The notes: generated from the sequence alone by a model not told the origin. DNA of 64,000 nt from Rudanella paleaurantiibacter (GCF_009184635.1 NZ_WELI01000015.1:62001-126000); one strand, 5' to 3'; positions 26,354 through 35,274 are shown, counted from the stretch's first letter. Program-made: numbers and translations.

Positions 26354-29300
26354 TCAGCACACTTTCGCTTTGTTGGTACGTTCCTTACCCTGTAAAGTCG
26401 TGTATTGCCGCAGCAAAAAGTGGTATATCACACCCTCACTTATCCGTTGGTTGCTCACAAAAAACCGGTTGAACATCATGTGCAGAAGGGCGCGTAACAA
26501 ATCGGAAAGGTCGAATGCATCTGCCTGATATTGTACTCGCAACTGCTGAATTAATTCATCGGGCAACAGCATGTCCACTGACTCCAATTCTGTCTGTTCA
26601 AAAGTTGATAACCGCTCCTGCCAAGCCCTGTACTGTGCGTTCAATTCTTTGCGGAGCCGTTCATTGTGTTTGTTCTCGCGCAGAAAACGGGCTTGAAGTT
26701 CTTCCGTCAACGCCTGTTTATCACGAACGGATAGACCGAAAGCATCGAGTAACCGATCTGCTCGCTGACAGGCTACCCACCAATATGCATCCTCATCAAG
26801 GGCAGCGCTTTGCTCAATCCACTGTAAATTCCACGCACTATCCCACCAAAATATACGCTCAACGAGCGGCATGCTTTGATAGCCATACCGCTCCAGTTCT
26901 CGTTGGTACGTATCCACACTTATCGAATGTACAAGGCCAGCTTCCTGCCAAGGAATCAGTCGTTGGGTAAGTTCTGTCAGAAGGAGATGATAGGTTTCCG
27001 CTGAACCATGAAACCGGAGCCGCAGATGAGGCTCAGGATCGTAATACCGTATAAAGAACCAGTGGTCAATCCACGCCTGTGCTGTGGCCTGCTGAACCAA
27101 CGGCCCAACGATCTGAGTCAGCACGTCGTTGGCTGTCAGTTCCCCGACGTACACTTTTACGTATAGCCACTCACTACCCGGCCCAAACGAACGCTGTATA
27201 AAGCTGCCACTTGTCTTGAATGGAGAATGTTGGGGGAGGGAAGGAGTCTGCGCTATTCCAAACGGTATGACCAATTCACTCGAATATTGCTGCCCGGCGC
27301 GGTGTACCCAACACTGGTCAGGACTGCCAAGCCATTCGACAACCCGGACACTATCTCGCCTGCTTAGTTCTGTAAAAAGTATTTGTTGGCAGGGTGGGCT
27401 GCTTAAATCGAGTAGCAATTCATGATCACCCTCCACCAATGTAATCAATTGGGGGACAGAAAGTTTCTGTTGCATGTCGTGGGCCATCGTTGCGGCCGAC
27501 AGCCAGTTTGCCCGTCTCATAAGGTTCCACTCGGCTCTGGCCACGATCAGGTGCTTGTAAATGATACGAGGCAACCGGGGCTGATTGGCCAACGTGCCCC
27601 ACGACCAGCGAAGCGAAAACCCTTCGGCCTGATGGCTCAGGTCGGTTAAGAATCGGTAAATGTCGTCCGATTGATGGTAGTTATGCGCGGTGGTGTTACG
27701 TGGTATTACGCGACGGTTGTGCTGTTTCGACCAGAGTTCGACTGTCGTTGCGTTCACGGTTCTTACCCAAAGGTCTTTCAGGGCAATTGTGTGTTCTTCG
27801 TCAAGGGCTGATGGTGTGACATAGGGAATTTCGTATTGCCGCAGCGCGGGGCGACACAGCACATTACCCACACGCCCCGCCGGCAGATGGACAATCTCGG
27901 CCAGCAAGGCATCGGGGTACTGCTGAGCCTCCCAGGCAGTTAGTTGTTCGAGTTGATGCATCAACGGCGGGTGATGCGCGCCAAACCGGGCCATCAGGCT
28001 GGCACCAGAAGGGCCTGACACACTCTTTACCAGAAATTGGTAGTTTCCCGCGTCGATGGCCGCTCCGTCGGCGCCATATAATTCGCCCAGCACAGCCCAG
28101 CTACGAGCCAACGGTTTATCTGGCTCTGTTTGGGCAGCATTATTCAGGTCTTCGTCCGTAATCGGCTGAATCAACCGCCCTGTTTCCAAAAAATGGGTCA
28201 GTTTCTCAAGCCGCAATCCGTCCAGTCGGTCGGCTTTTGAAGGGCGAGTGATCTGCTGTTGGCTCAACTCGCTCAGTAGGGCCAACTGACCCGCGCGGGG
28301 GCCAGAATCACCGTAGCCGATACCCGTTTCGTGGTCGAGCACGGTGAGCAAAGGAACTGCCTGATTTCCATATCGGTCGTGTAAGCGTCGGGCAAAAGCT
28401 AATAGGGCAGGGGGCTGATTGTCGCTACGCAGTGGACTCAGTTGCAGCAGTTCCTGACCGATCTGCCGTAATACTGACCGGCTTAGCTCCACTATTTCCG
28501 TGGGTCGAAGAAGGTCCACGTGGTACACGCTTTTCTCGGTATAACCGTCGCCAACCAGTGCCCGCATCCGTTGCTCGGTCTGATGCGCCCCCAACGTGGC
28601 TAAACAGCCCACCCGAAGCTGTTCCTGAATCTGCGTCAATTCAGCAGTCAGTGCATTAAGTGCAGGTACGTTGGCAACGTGGTGCAGAACCACCCCTAAA
28701 GCGTCGGGGTCGGTTACTGGTAATTCCAGTTCGCTCACCAGGATGTGCTCGTCAATGAGTTCATTTACCAGTTCCTGGGCAGCTTCCGGCTCCTCGTGGA
28801 GCGTATCAACGAGAAAACCCACGATAGTCTGTCCTCGTGCTCCTCCAGAGCTAACATCCACAAAGTGCAATACAGCGTCGATGAGATCATCACCTGCCAC
28901 AGAATTGATATAAAAAGCCCGCTGCCCTGCCTGTAGAGTGTAGTCGGAATAGCGTAACTGACTACCCAATCGGTACAGGCTGTTATTCACCTTATAGCGA
29001 AGTTCCGAGCGAGTTTGAGGTTGGGTAAGCAGTTTTTCTGTCAACACGGATAGCCAGGCTGCATCCGGGCGAATGCATAAACGGTGTACGTCGCTATTGA
29101 TGGTTCCGGTCGTTTGCGGGCCTGTAGCGGCAACACTAACACCCGCAAACATCCCGAAAGGCGTACTCCGGCCACTCATCCGTAAGAGATACCGCCACAT
29201 CGCCAACCGGGCTTCTTCTGACGGCAGTATAGCCCGTTGTTGTCTCCAGCGTAACCACACATCGTATAACGACGGAGAAGCAACCAGTAATGCCTGCGCC

Positions 29301-29440
29301 ACCGTTGGCTGATTCAGCCAGTTCCACAATACCTCATCGGTAACGGCTTCGATTCGTGGAAGGTGATTAAGCAATGTGCTGATGGGCAGCAGCGGAGAAC
29401 GGACGAGGGCAAATGGGTGGGTAACTAAAGAGAAACGCAT
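26354..29440 (-). CDS. lanB: Full-length LanB-type (class I) lanthipeptide dehydratase
   Basis: About 1028 residues. The ATG at 29440 (MRFSLVTHPFALVRSPLLP) is preferred over a TTG at 29461. The N-terminal two thirds match the glutamylation domain of class I dehydratases (SRSVLRQIGQELLQLSPL; RYGNQAVPLLTVLDHETGIG). The C-terminal third is the thiopeptide-type or elimination domain (WLYVKVYVGELTANDVL; WFFIRYYDPEPHLRLRFHG). The enzyme dehydrates Ser and Thr in a precursor peptide with glutamyl-tRNA. A 39-residue peptide gene lies just upstream (29497-29616). No LanC, protease or transporter gene is visible in this window. Confidence 0.92.
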   Translation of the reverse strand: MRFSLVTHPFALVRSPLLPISTLLNHLPRIEAVTDEVLWNWLNQPTVAQALLVASPSLYDVWLRWRQQRAILPSEEARLAMWRYLLRMSGRSTPFGMFAGVSVAATGPQTTGTINSDVHRLCIRPDAAWLSVLTEKLLTQPQTRSELRYKVNNSLYRLGSQLRYSDYTLQAGQRAFYINSVAGDDLIDAVLHFVDVSSGGARGQTIVGFLVDTLHEEPEAAQELVNELIDEHILVSELELPVTDPDALGVVLHHVANVPALNALTAELTQIQEQLRVGCLATLGAHQTEQRMRALVGDGYTEKSVYHVDLLRPTEIVELSRSVLRQIGQELLQLSPLRSDNQPPALLAFARRLHDRYGNQAVPLLTVLDHETGIGYGDSGPRAGQLALLSELSQQQITRPSKADRLDGLRLEKLTHFLETGRLIQPITDEDLNNAAQTEPDKPLARSWAVLGELYGADGAAIDAGNYQFLVKSVSGPSGASLMARFGAHHPPLMHQLEQLTAWEAQQYPDALLAEIVHLPAGRVGNVLCRPALRQYEIPYVTPSALDEEHTIALKDLWVRTVNATTVELWSKQHNRRVIPRNTTAHNYHQSDDIYRFLTDLSHQAEGFSLRWSWGTLANQPRLPRIIYKHLIVARAEWNLMRRANWLSAATMAHDMQQKLSVPQLITLVEGDHELLLDLSSPPCQQILFTELSRRDSVRVVEWLGSPDQCWVHRAGQQYSSELVIPFGIAQTPSLPQHSPFKTSGSFIQRSFGPGSEWLYVKVYVGELTANDVLTQIVGPLVQQATAQAWIDHWFFIRYYDPEPHLRLRFHGSAETYHLLLTELTQRLIPWQEAGLVHSISVDTYQRELERYGYQSMPLVERIFWWDSAWNLQWIEQSAALDEDAYWWVACQRADRLLDAFGLSVRDKQALTEELQARFLRENKHNERLRKELNAQYRAWQERLSTFEQTELESVDMLLPDELIQQLRVQYQADAFDLSDLLRALLHMMFNRFFVSNQRISEGVIYHFLLRQYTTLQGKERTNKAKVC

Positions 29441-29457
29441 ACAATGCCCTGAGGACA

Positions 29458-29490
29458 ACAAGGCCCGCCGGTAGCATACCAGCAGGCCTT
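29458..29490 (-). promoter_or_regulatory. Hairpin between the peptide gene and lanB
   Basis: An imperfect stem-loop (AAGGCC...GGTA and TACC...GGCCTT) sits in the gap between the peptide stop (29497) and the lanB start (29440). On the minus strand the following bases are only partly U-rich (TTGTTGT). In RiPP operons such hairpins often act as partial terminators that keep precursor mRNA in excess over enzyme mRNA. That role here is inferred from position. Confidence 0.45.
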
Positions 29491-29496
29491 GAAGGA

Positions 29497-29616
29497 TTAC
29501 ACGGTGAAAATAATTGTTAAATCAATTGTGGTTGGGTACTTGATGGGCCGGGGCTTTAAGACGGGCATTCGGGTTCCAACTGCCTTTGTTTTCAGGCGTT
29601 TTACTGAAGTTGACAT
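29497..29616 (-). CDS. Candidate RiPP precursor peptide, 39 residues
   Basis: A short open frame from ATG (29614-29616) to TAA (29497-29499). It starts MSTSVKRLKTKAVGTR, continues with a Pro/Lys/Arg-rich middle (MPVLKPRPIKYP) and ends TTIDLTIIFTV. It lies 48 nt after the regulator gene and 56 nt before lanB on the same strand, the usual place for a precursor. The basic N-terminal half could be the leader and the Thr-rich end the core. There is no Cys, so no lanthionine ring could form; dehydrated Thr is the expected product. It is a candidate from position and composition only. Confidence 0.55.
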   Translation of the reverse strand: MSTSVKRLKTKAVGTRMPVLKPRPIKYPTTIDLTIIFTV

Positions 29617-29664
29617 GGGTTAAAAATTAACAGTGAACAATATAAAAAACAGGTACTCGCATGA

Positions 29665-30402
29665 TTAAAGGGCACCCCGGATGATGCTGCTCACTACGGA
29701 TCGGTACGTAGTGCCAACCGGTACGCGCTGTCCGCTCTGCATCTCGATTTGCTGCCCGTCCGTCTGTCGAATCCTCGCCGTATTCACGATGAACGACCGG
29801 TTGACACGAACAAACAGGGGTGCAGGGAGCAGTTTTTCCAGTGCCGAGACGCGCTGATGACTGACCAGTGTGCGGTCGGGTAAGGTGATTTTTACGTAGT
29901 CACTCATGGCCTCGATAAGAATAATGTCCTGACAGGCCACGTTCACCATGTTTTTGCCTTCCTTGATAGCTAATTGACCAGATACTGCGCCGACAGTCGT
30001 AGCCAGGCTGGCCGTTGCTCCACCTGTGTCCAGAGCCTGAATGCGCTCATGCACTTTAGCGATGGCGCGTACAAAACGGCTGAACGTAACGGGCTTGAGC
30101 AGAAAATCGACGACATTGTTTTCAAAACCTTCAAAAGCAAACTCCTGATAACCAGACACTGCAATCACCCACGGAGCTTTGCCCGGAAGACTACGCAGGA
30201 GTTCGTAGCCGTTCATTCGGGGCAAATTGATGTCCAGCAGTAACAGGTCTGGTTTTAGTGACTGATACAACTCAATGGCCTGTAAGGCGTTGCTGGCTAC
30301 ACCAACTATTTCCAAATTGGAAACCTCCGCGATATGGTCAAGGAGCAGTTCTTGAGCCAGGGGTTCATCATCAATTAGCAGACAGCGTAGGTGCGTATTC
30401 AT
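29665..30402 (-). CDS. LytTR-family response regulator
   Basis: A 245-residue regulator with a receiver domain (CLLIDDEPLAQ; LLLLDINLPRMNG with the phospho-acceptor Asp; LLKPVTFSRFVRAI with the conserved Lys) and a C-terminal LytTR DNA-binding domain (LIEAMSDYVKITLPDRTLV; FVRVNRSFIVN). The start overlaps the kinase gene by 32 nt. It lies directly upstream of the peptide and lanB genes on the same strand, so it most likely controls this RiPP operon, including itself. Confidence 0.93.
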   Translation of the reverse strand: MNTHLRCLLIDDEPLAQELLLDHIAEVSNLEIVGVASNALQAIELYQSLKPDLLLLDINLPRMNGYELLRSLPGKAPWVIAVSGYQEFAFEGFENNVVDFLLKPVTFSRFVRAIAKVHERIQALDTGGATASLATTVGAVSGQLAIKEGKNMVNVACQDIILIEAMSDYVKITLPDRTLVSHQRVSALEKLLPAPLFVRVNRSFIVNTARIRQTDGQQIEMQSGQRVPVGTTYRSVVSSIIRGAL

Positions 30403-31627
30403 AAGTTGGAGTAGTTTCGCCCTTCCTTTTGAGCGGGATAGTCAGCCGGACGGAATACCGCTCGGGCTGGTCTTGTATAATCAGTTCATACTGATGTTCC
30501 GGGTATAGCAAGGCTAACCGGCGTCTGACATTCGTCAGCCCAATGCCACTATCGGCGGTATGAGAAGTCGGCGTCTCGCCTTTGTTATTTACCACCGTGA
30601 GGATGAGGGTACCGTTCTGCCCCAGCTCTGTGGTCAGGCGTATTTGTACCCATCCGCCTTCATAAACGGCGTTCAATCCATGCTTAAACGCATTCTCCAC
30701 GAACGTAACCAGTAACAGAGGTGGAATAAGCCAGTATTGCATGGCTTCGGTAGGTTCCGGCAGGGAGCAATCGACCGCTTCGGGCGGTGAGTGCCGAATC
30801 CGTTCCATGTCGACGTACCCCTGAATAAATAGCAGTTCATCGGGTAGCGGCACAAACTCCTGGCTGGTTCGGTACAGCGTGTAGCGCATCAGCGTAGAAA
30901 GGTTGGCCAGCGTCTCGGCTGCCCTGCCATCTTGCCGGTGAATCAGCGCATAGATGTTGTTAAACGCATTGAGCAGGAAATGCGGATTGATCTGTTGTCG
31001 CAGAAACTGCAAATCCTTGGTAGCGTTTTCTTTTTCCAGCAGGAGATTGTTCAGTTCCAGTTGCTGCCGTTCCTTTTCAATGGCCAGTTGAGCCTGATTT
31101 CGGGCGTACCCATCCCGAATCGCTTTAATCAGCAATGGAATCAGGATGTAGGATATAAACTGCCCGAAAACAAAGAACATAATGGCCGGATCGACGACGT
31201 AATCATACCAACGCGCCTGCGCAAACAGGGTAACCCGCCGGGCCAGATATTCCGGTAAAGGCGCGTAGAACCTGTTCACCAACATCAGCAGCCCATACGT
31301 ATTGACACACATAATGCCGTAGTAGCCGCCGAGTGTAGCCGTGGTCAGTAGCAAACGTTCCGAGAGTCTGCGGTGTCTGTACAGAATACGCGGAATCAAC
31401 ACGTATCCCAACAGGCCAAACGATACTAAGGTCGTCAGGAAATGATGCGTATTGACTACGTGTAGCAAACCCGCGTTGGGTTGACTCGAAAAAGCCCGCC
31501 GAAACTGACTGAACGTGAGAACATAACTCAGACTCCAAAAGACAATGTGCCAAAGCACGCGCTGCCAGGTAATTGGACGCCGGAAGGCAATGGCTTTCCG
31601 GGCACCCTTCCGTAACGAAGGTACCAC
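30371..31627 (-). CDS. LytS/YehU-type sensor histidine kinase
   Basis: A 418-residue membrane kinase. Four hydrophobic segments fill about residues 20-165. After a coiled-coil linker the His_kinase domain has LRQQINPHFLLNAFNNIY with the phospho-accepting His, and the ATP-binding part has IPPLLLVTFVENAFKHGL and DSGIGLTNVRRRL. The start is a GTG at 31627. It overlaps its response regulator by 32 nt and follows the secreted protein gene by 27 nt. The membrane domain has no known ligand-binding module, so the signal is unknown; a peptide is one possibility in this setting. Confidence 0.93.
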   Translation of the reverse strand: MVPSLRKGARKAIAFRRPITWQRVLWHIVFWSLSYVLTFSQFRRAFSSQPNAGLLHVVNTHHFLTTLVSFGLLGYVLIPRILYRHRRLSERLLLTTATLGGYYGIMCVNTYGLLMLVNRFYAPLPEYLARRVTLFAQARWYDYVVDPAIMFFVFGQFISYILIPLLIKAIRDGYARNQAQLAIEKERQQLELNNLLLEKENATKDLQFLRQQINPHFLLNAFNNIYALIHRQDGRAAETLANLSTLMRYTLYRTSQEFVPLPDELLFIQGYVDMERIRHSPPEAVDCSLPEPTEAMQYWLIPPLLLVTFVENAFKHGLNAVYEGGWVQIRLTTELGQNGTLILTVVNNKGETPTSHTADSGIGLTNVRRRLALLYPEHQYELIIQDQPERYSVRLTIPLKRKGETTPTYEYAPTLSAN

Positions 31628-31654
31628 TGGTAAATAGTAAGAAAACAGTTGGTA

Positions 31655-32116
31655 TTAGTTCGCGTTACCCAACTTGCGAATGCCGACTAACAAGACCGCC
31701 TGTGCGCCGATCTCTTCATTTTTCCGGCCTGGTGCTGCGGTTGCTCTGATGGCAATACGATCAGGCTGCTTGCAGTTTACTTCCAGTTTCGCGTAAATGC
31801 TCCAGGACTTGTTAGGACCGGCAATCCAGTCCGTAGCCTGCTCAGCTCCTTCTATTGGGAAGGCACTTACCAACGATAAACTGTGCTGCACATACGCGTA
31901 GCCCTTAGGGATATCCACTTCCTTTTCGACCACCACGGTCGGCAGCCTGTCTTTGTTGACTACTGCAATAGGGACCTTCAGCGTGGAATCAGGTGGAGCA
32001 AGTCGTTGTTGCGTCGAGTCGTTTTTGGGCGTGTGCGTAATACTGGTTGTAAGGCTTGTGGTTGCCAGTACGCTCACCGGCAACGCTACTTTAAAAAACA
32101 AGGAAACAAGAGTCAT
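31655..32116 (-). CDS. Secreted protein of unknown function, first gene of the lanB operon
   Basis: A 153-residue protein with an N-terminal hydrophobic signal (LVSLFFKVALPVSVLATTSL). The mature part is Thr/Ser/Pro-rich, then has beta-rich sequence (GYAYVQHSLSLVSAF; SWSIYAKLEVNC). No family is recognised. The stop is 27 nt before the kinase start on the same strand, so it should be co-transcribed with the kinase, regulator, peptide and lanB. It may sense or bind the peptide product, or serve in self-protection, but this is a guess from position. Confidence 0.6.
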   Translation of the reverse strand: MTLVSLFFKVALPVSVLATTSLTTSITHTPKNDSTQQRLAPPDSTLKVPIAVVNKDRLPTVVVEKEVDIPKGYAYVQHSLSLVSAFPIEGAEQATDWIAGPNKSWSIYAKLEVNCKQPDRIAIRATAAPGRKNEEIGAQAVLLVGIRKLGNAN

Positions 32117-32262
32117 AAAGCACGGCGGGTTTTACTCTATTATCAATACCCACATAATAGAGTAACGTACAACAAACCGTGTATATTGCTCAAATTATTT
32201 AATTAATTATCTTTTTTTCGATATTATTGAGTATTAGCAACTTATAAATCAGGCTCTGATGA

Positions 32263-33144
32263 CTAATCAAATAATGACTTTGGAAAATCCTGTTTAGGCT
32301 GTGTAACGTCTATTTTCTGTGAAGAAGCAACACTGTTAAGCTCCTCATCAAGGGATTCGGGTGGTTTAGGTCGGGCGTATAACTGCTGCTTGCCTGTCTG
32401 GGTGATCAAGCTAAAGTTGTTGAGAAAATTTTCAATCTCCTTGTGCTGGTGCGGATGCTCACGACTAATTTCCCGAGTATCCACAAAAATCAGGTTGTAG
32501 CGTTGCTGTGTAATAACACCCTGTCCGTCGCGCTGTGGGTTTAGTAGATGCTCCTGGGCATTGGCGTACTCCTGCTCCGACGTGCGGTATTTGTAATTGA
32601 GTGTTACGTATTGGTAATCACGCCGGTAGTTAGAAACAGCAAAATCGTAGTGTTCAAGATTACGCAGAACATCCTGCCATGTCTTTATCTCCTGTTCCAT
32701 CATCCCAATCATGCCCCGCTCATCAGAGAGGGCGGCTCCTGTCAGTTTGTTAATTTTGTCGAGCTTGATAGCCCGTTTCACGGTGAGTTCGTTGATATAG
32801 TTGGTTATCCGTTGCTCTTTATCCTCCCTTGTGAGGTCACTGTTCTTTAGCAAAATGTATTTGTGCTTCTTGAAGAACGTCAGCCGGGTTGCGGGTTTGC
32901 CAAAATTTACGAGCTTGATGGTACGGCAGTCGAAATGCTCATACTCAGCAAAGAGGGATTGGTCGCGGCTATCGACAAAATAGATGACACCTGTACCGTT
33001 CCACTCACCTTCAATGTCCCAGGTGTTGCGATCAGGTTGGAGCTTGTTCACGACTTTCATCAATTGAATAAGCCCCCGGAGTAGGCGGGCGTAGTCGGTG
33101 GGTTCGTAGGTTTTACGTTTGCGGGAGATCTTCTGAGCAGCCAT
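32263..33144 (-). CDS. Protein of unknown function beside the plasmid origin
   Basis: About 293 residues from the ATG at 33144; the longer frame begins with a TTG at 33153. It has a basic N-terminus (AAQKISRKRKTYEP) and a helical, charged middle (YINELTVKRAIKLDKINKL). No known domain is visible. It is transcribed away from the origin and the Rep gene, a position often taken by plasmid maintenance or partition genes, but no ParA, ParB or relaxase motif is seen. Confidence 0.6.
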   Translation of the reverse strand: MAAQKISRKRKTYEPTDYARLLRGLIQLMKVVNKLQPDRNTWDIEGEWNGTGVIYFVDSRDQSLFAEYEHFDCRTIKLVNFGKPATRLTFFKKHKYILLKNSDLTREDKEQRITNYINELTVKRAIKLDKINKLTGAALSDERGMIGMMEQEIKTWQDVLRNLEHYDFAVSNYRRDYQYVTLNYKYRTSEQEYANAQEHLLNPQRDGQGVITQQRYNLIFVDTREISREHPHQHKEIENFLNNFSLITQTGKQQLYARPKPPESLDEELNSVASSQKIDVTQPKQDFPKSLFD

Positions 33145-33327
33145 CGTTAGCAAAAGAGTACAGGGCGCATAAGTTTACTTTTAAAGTAAACTTAATTTGT
33201 TCATTTCGCCAAATTCTCTTGATGGCTCCGCACTATTTATTGATTTTTTTAGCAAACCGCTTTCGATGCCCTCGCTCAAAATCAAAAGTTGTATTTTTAA
33301 AATTGTTCTGAGATTGATAATAGTAGC

Positions 33328-33381
33328 TGTGGATAAACTTTTGCTAAACTCCTCTGGATCAGTAATTAGTAGTGTGGATAA
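33328..33381 (-). other. Two consensus DnaA boxes
   Basis: TGTGGATAA occurs at 33328-33336 and again at 33373-33381. Both are perfect matches, on the minus strand, to the DnaA box TTATCCACA. They lie just before the iteron block, as in many iteron plasmids where host DnaA helps open the origin. Confidence 0.8.
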
Positions 33382-33391
33382 GTGGTACATT

Positions 33392-33556
33392 GGCAATGTA
33401 TTAGAGTAGTTCGGCAATAGATTAGAGTAAAAGGGCAATAAATAAAAGTCAACATTGGGGGGTAAAGGCAATAGATCTAAGTTAGATCGGCAATGGATTA
33501 GAGTCGGAAGGGCAATGAATTAGAGTAGAAGGGCAATGAAATAGAGTAATGGCATA
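33392..33556 (+). repeat. Iteron array (seven 21-22 bp repeats) of the replication origin
   Basis: Units begin with GGCAAT at 33392, 33413, 33434, 33467, 33489, 33511 and 33532, with a decayed GGCAT at 33551. The consensus is GGCAATgnATTAGAGTAgaag. Spacing is 21, 21, 33, 22, 22 and 21 bp, so all but one interval is two helical turns, as for sites bound by a Rep_3 initiator. Units three and four are degenerate after GGCAAT. The Rep gene starts about 230 bp downstream. Confidence 0.88.
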
Positions 33557-33589
33557 ATCAAGCACCAAATACCTGCCAGTGTGAAAGTG

Positions 33590-33720
33590 TTAAGCAAGAA
33601 AAAAACGACATAAATGTTTAATTTTTTAAATATATTTTTAACGCTAAAGCACTTAATAATCAATGACTTAACCATGATAAGGCAATAAAAATAAGTAATG
33701 AAGCTAATTCCGTCAATTGA
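33590..33720 (+). other. AT-rich tract, probable DNA-unwinding element
   Basis: A strongly AT-rich stretch (for example TTAATTTTTTAAATATATTT near 33617-33636) between the iterons and the Rep start codon. This is the normal place for origin melting and also for the rep promoter. Confidence 0.6.
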
Positions 33721-33782
33721 TCACAGGCAAGGAATTGTCTTCAAAAATTGCTTTTCTCGCTTTCTTCGTTCTACTTAGGCCC

Positions 33783-34766
33783 ATGAATGATGAAATTGTT
33801 ATCCGCGAACCCCTAACTCTGTTGCTGGGGCGTTCCGAATTTTCGCTGCATGAACGTCGGCTTTACTGGAACATTCTGAAAGCCCTGAAGGGAGAGCAGA
33901 CGTTTGATGTGAAATCTTACCGAGTTGAGGATCGACAATTTCGGATTCATTATTCGGATGTTTTTGTAGGCGAAAACTCCCACGCCCAGACGAACGTCAT
34001 CCTCAAAATCCTGGATCGGGTTACCTCTCGTAAGATTAAGATATTTGACCAGGATCGGGGCAAGTACACGTTCATCGTCCCCATTCCGTATATTCACTAC
34101 GAGTCGCATAAGGGGTATTTTGACATCGTTGTCAACTCGATGGTTCTGCCCTATTTTATCGACCTGAGCAAAGGCTATTCACAATATGAACTGAGCGCGG
34201 CTGTATCGCTTAGTAGTGAATACTCCCAACTCCTTTTTCCTCGACTGACCCGCTTTATCGATACCGGCTTGTGGCGCGTCGAGGTAACCGAACTGCGGGA
34301 GCTGCTCAATGCACAAAAGTATGTTCGTTACTCCAACTTCAAGCAGATGGTACTCTCCAATGCCATTTCAGAGATCAACCGAAAGACGTACCTCGACATT
34401 GTCATTACCGAGCAAAAAGAGGGGCGGGCTGTGAAATGGATCAATTTTATTATTCGCCGAAAGGGTAAGACCAGTCCCAAAGCGACGTACTACGCGCTCG
34501 TCAACAAAGATTTGCAGAAAGCCAGCGAACTATCCTTTGCTGATAAGCAGAAGAAGGCGGAGGAGTTCCTTTACAATTATCAATTTACCGATAGTCAGAA
34601 GAAAACTATTCTTAGTAGCGAGCAGTACCTCAATGAGTTTCTGCGTTTGGATAGTATGGTGACTCACGGAGCGGTTACGGTGGCCACGACGCCCACGCGC
34701 TACATAGCTGGTATACTGTTTAAAGACCCGTCAGGCCCTAAATCAAAGAAGCGGAAGAGCAACTAA
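33783..34766 (+). CDS. Rep_3 / RepB-family plasmid replication initiator
   Basis: A 327-residue initiator from the ATG at 33783 (an upstream TTG at 33717 is less likely). It shows the two winged-helix pattern of Rep_3 proteins: an N-terminal LGRSEFSLHERRLYWNILKA, a central region with YSQYELSAAVSLSSEYSQLLFPRL, and a second domain (WRVEVTELRELLNAQKYVRYS; NFKQMVLSNAISEINRKT) that binds iterons. It lies directly downstream of the DnaA boxes, iterons and AT-rich tract. This is the strongest evidence that the window comes from a plasmid or an integrated plasmid. Confidence 0.9.
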   Translation: MNDEIVIREPLTLLLGRSEFSLHERRLYWNILKALKGEQTFDVKSYRVEDRQFRIHYSDVFVGENSHAQTNVILKILDRVTSRKIKIFDQDRGKYTFIVPIPYIHYESHKGYFDIVVNSMVLPYFIDLSKGYSQYELSAAVSLSSEYSQLLFPRLTRFIDTGLWRVEVTELRELLNAQKYVRYSNFKQMVLSNAISEINRKTYLDIVITEQKEGRAVKWINFIIRRKGKTSPKATYYALVNKDLQKASELSFADKQKKAEEFLYNYQFTDSQKKTILSSEQYLNEFLRLDSMVTHGAVTVATTPTRYIAGILFKDPSGPKSKKRKSN

Positions 34767-34784
34767 CCCGCTTACCTGCGAAGA

Positions 34785-35138
34785 CTACACGTTAATGGCT
34801 TGTAAAATCTGCTCAAACTCATCGTTGGGCAGGTTACGCCAGTCTGGGTTACGGGCCGTGGTGCCATCCCAGGTAAATGTGACGAGGTCGAATGACTCGC
34901 CGTAGGGCTTTGGCCGCTGACTTTCTGGATAATGCTCGACAAATAGCAAGCGCACTGGATCGAGTTTGCAGCGATTGACTACTTCGGTAGCAATCAACTC
35001 TGCTGCGTTGGTCACGCTCATGCCCACGCCCGTCTCGGAAGCGATCACCAACGGAATGTCCCGGTAAACGGTAATGAAGCAGGTGCTGGGAAAGCGGTTG
35101 GGTGCTTTGTATTCAAGGGTGAACTGTTCTTTATTCAT
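34785..35138 (-). CDS. Small protein of unknown function
   Basis: A 117-residue soluble protein with no recognised domain, convergent with the Rep gene (stops 19 nt apart). It has a beta-rich first half (CFITVYRDIPLVIASETG) and an acidic C-terminus. The sequence YPESQRPKPYGESFDLVTF resembles small proteins often found on Bacteroidota plasmids, but no function can be assigned. Confidence 0.55.
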   Translation of the reverse strand: MNKEQFTLEYKAPNRFPSTCFITVYRDIPLVIASETGVGMSVTNAAELIATEVVNRCKLDPVRLLFVEHYPESQRPKPYGESFDLVTFTWDGTTARNPDWRNLPNDEFEQILQAINV

Positions 35139-35241
35139 GTTGCTCGGTGTAAAGCCCTCCGTTAAAGAGAAAAATGAACGTAGCGTTTACATGCCTCAAG
35201 ATAACCACACGAATTCTTACATACAAGGTATTGGGTAACTT

Positions 35242-35274
35242 TTATGTCCGATAAACTTTTCTTATCGGACATAA
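35242..35274. other. dif-like inverted repeat, candidate recombination site
   Basis: Perfect 13-bp arms TTATGTCCGATAA (35242-35254) and TTATCGGACATAA (35262-35274) flank a 7-nt spacer (ACTTTTC). The inner ends ATAA and TTAT are those of XerC/XerD sites, where two 11-bp arms flank a 6-8 bp centre. It lies 42 nt before the tyrosine recombinase start and close to the origin, as expected of a multimer-resolution or integration site. It could also be the recombinase gene's operator. Confidence 0.6.

Noticed and set aside
33181-33560. Repeats in the origin region as a possible CRISPR array.
   Set aside because: Units follow one another at 21-22 bp with no spacers, no cas genes are near, and a Rep gene follows. 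They are iterons.
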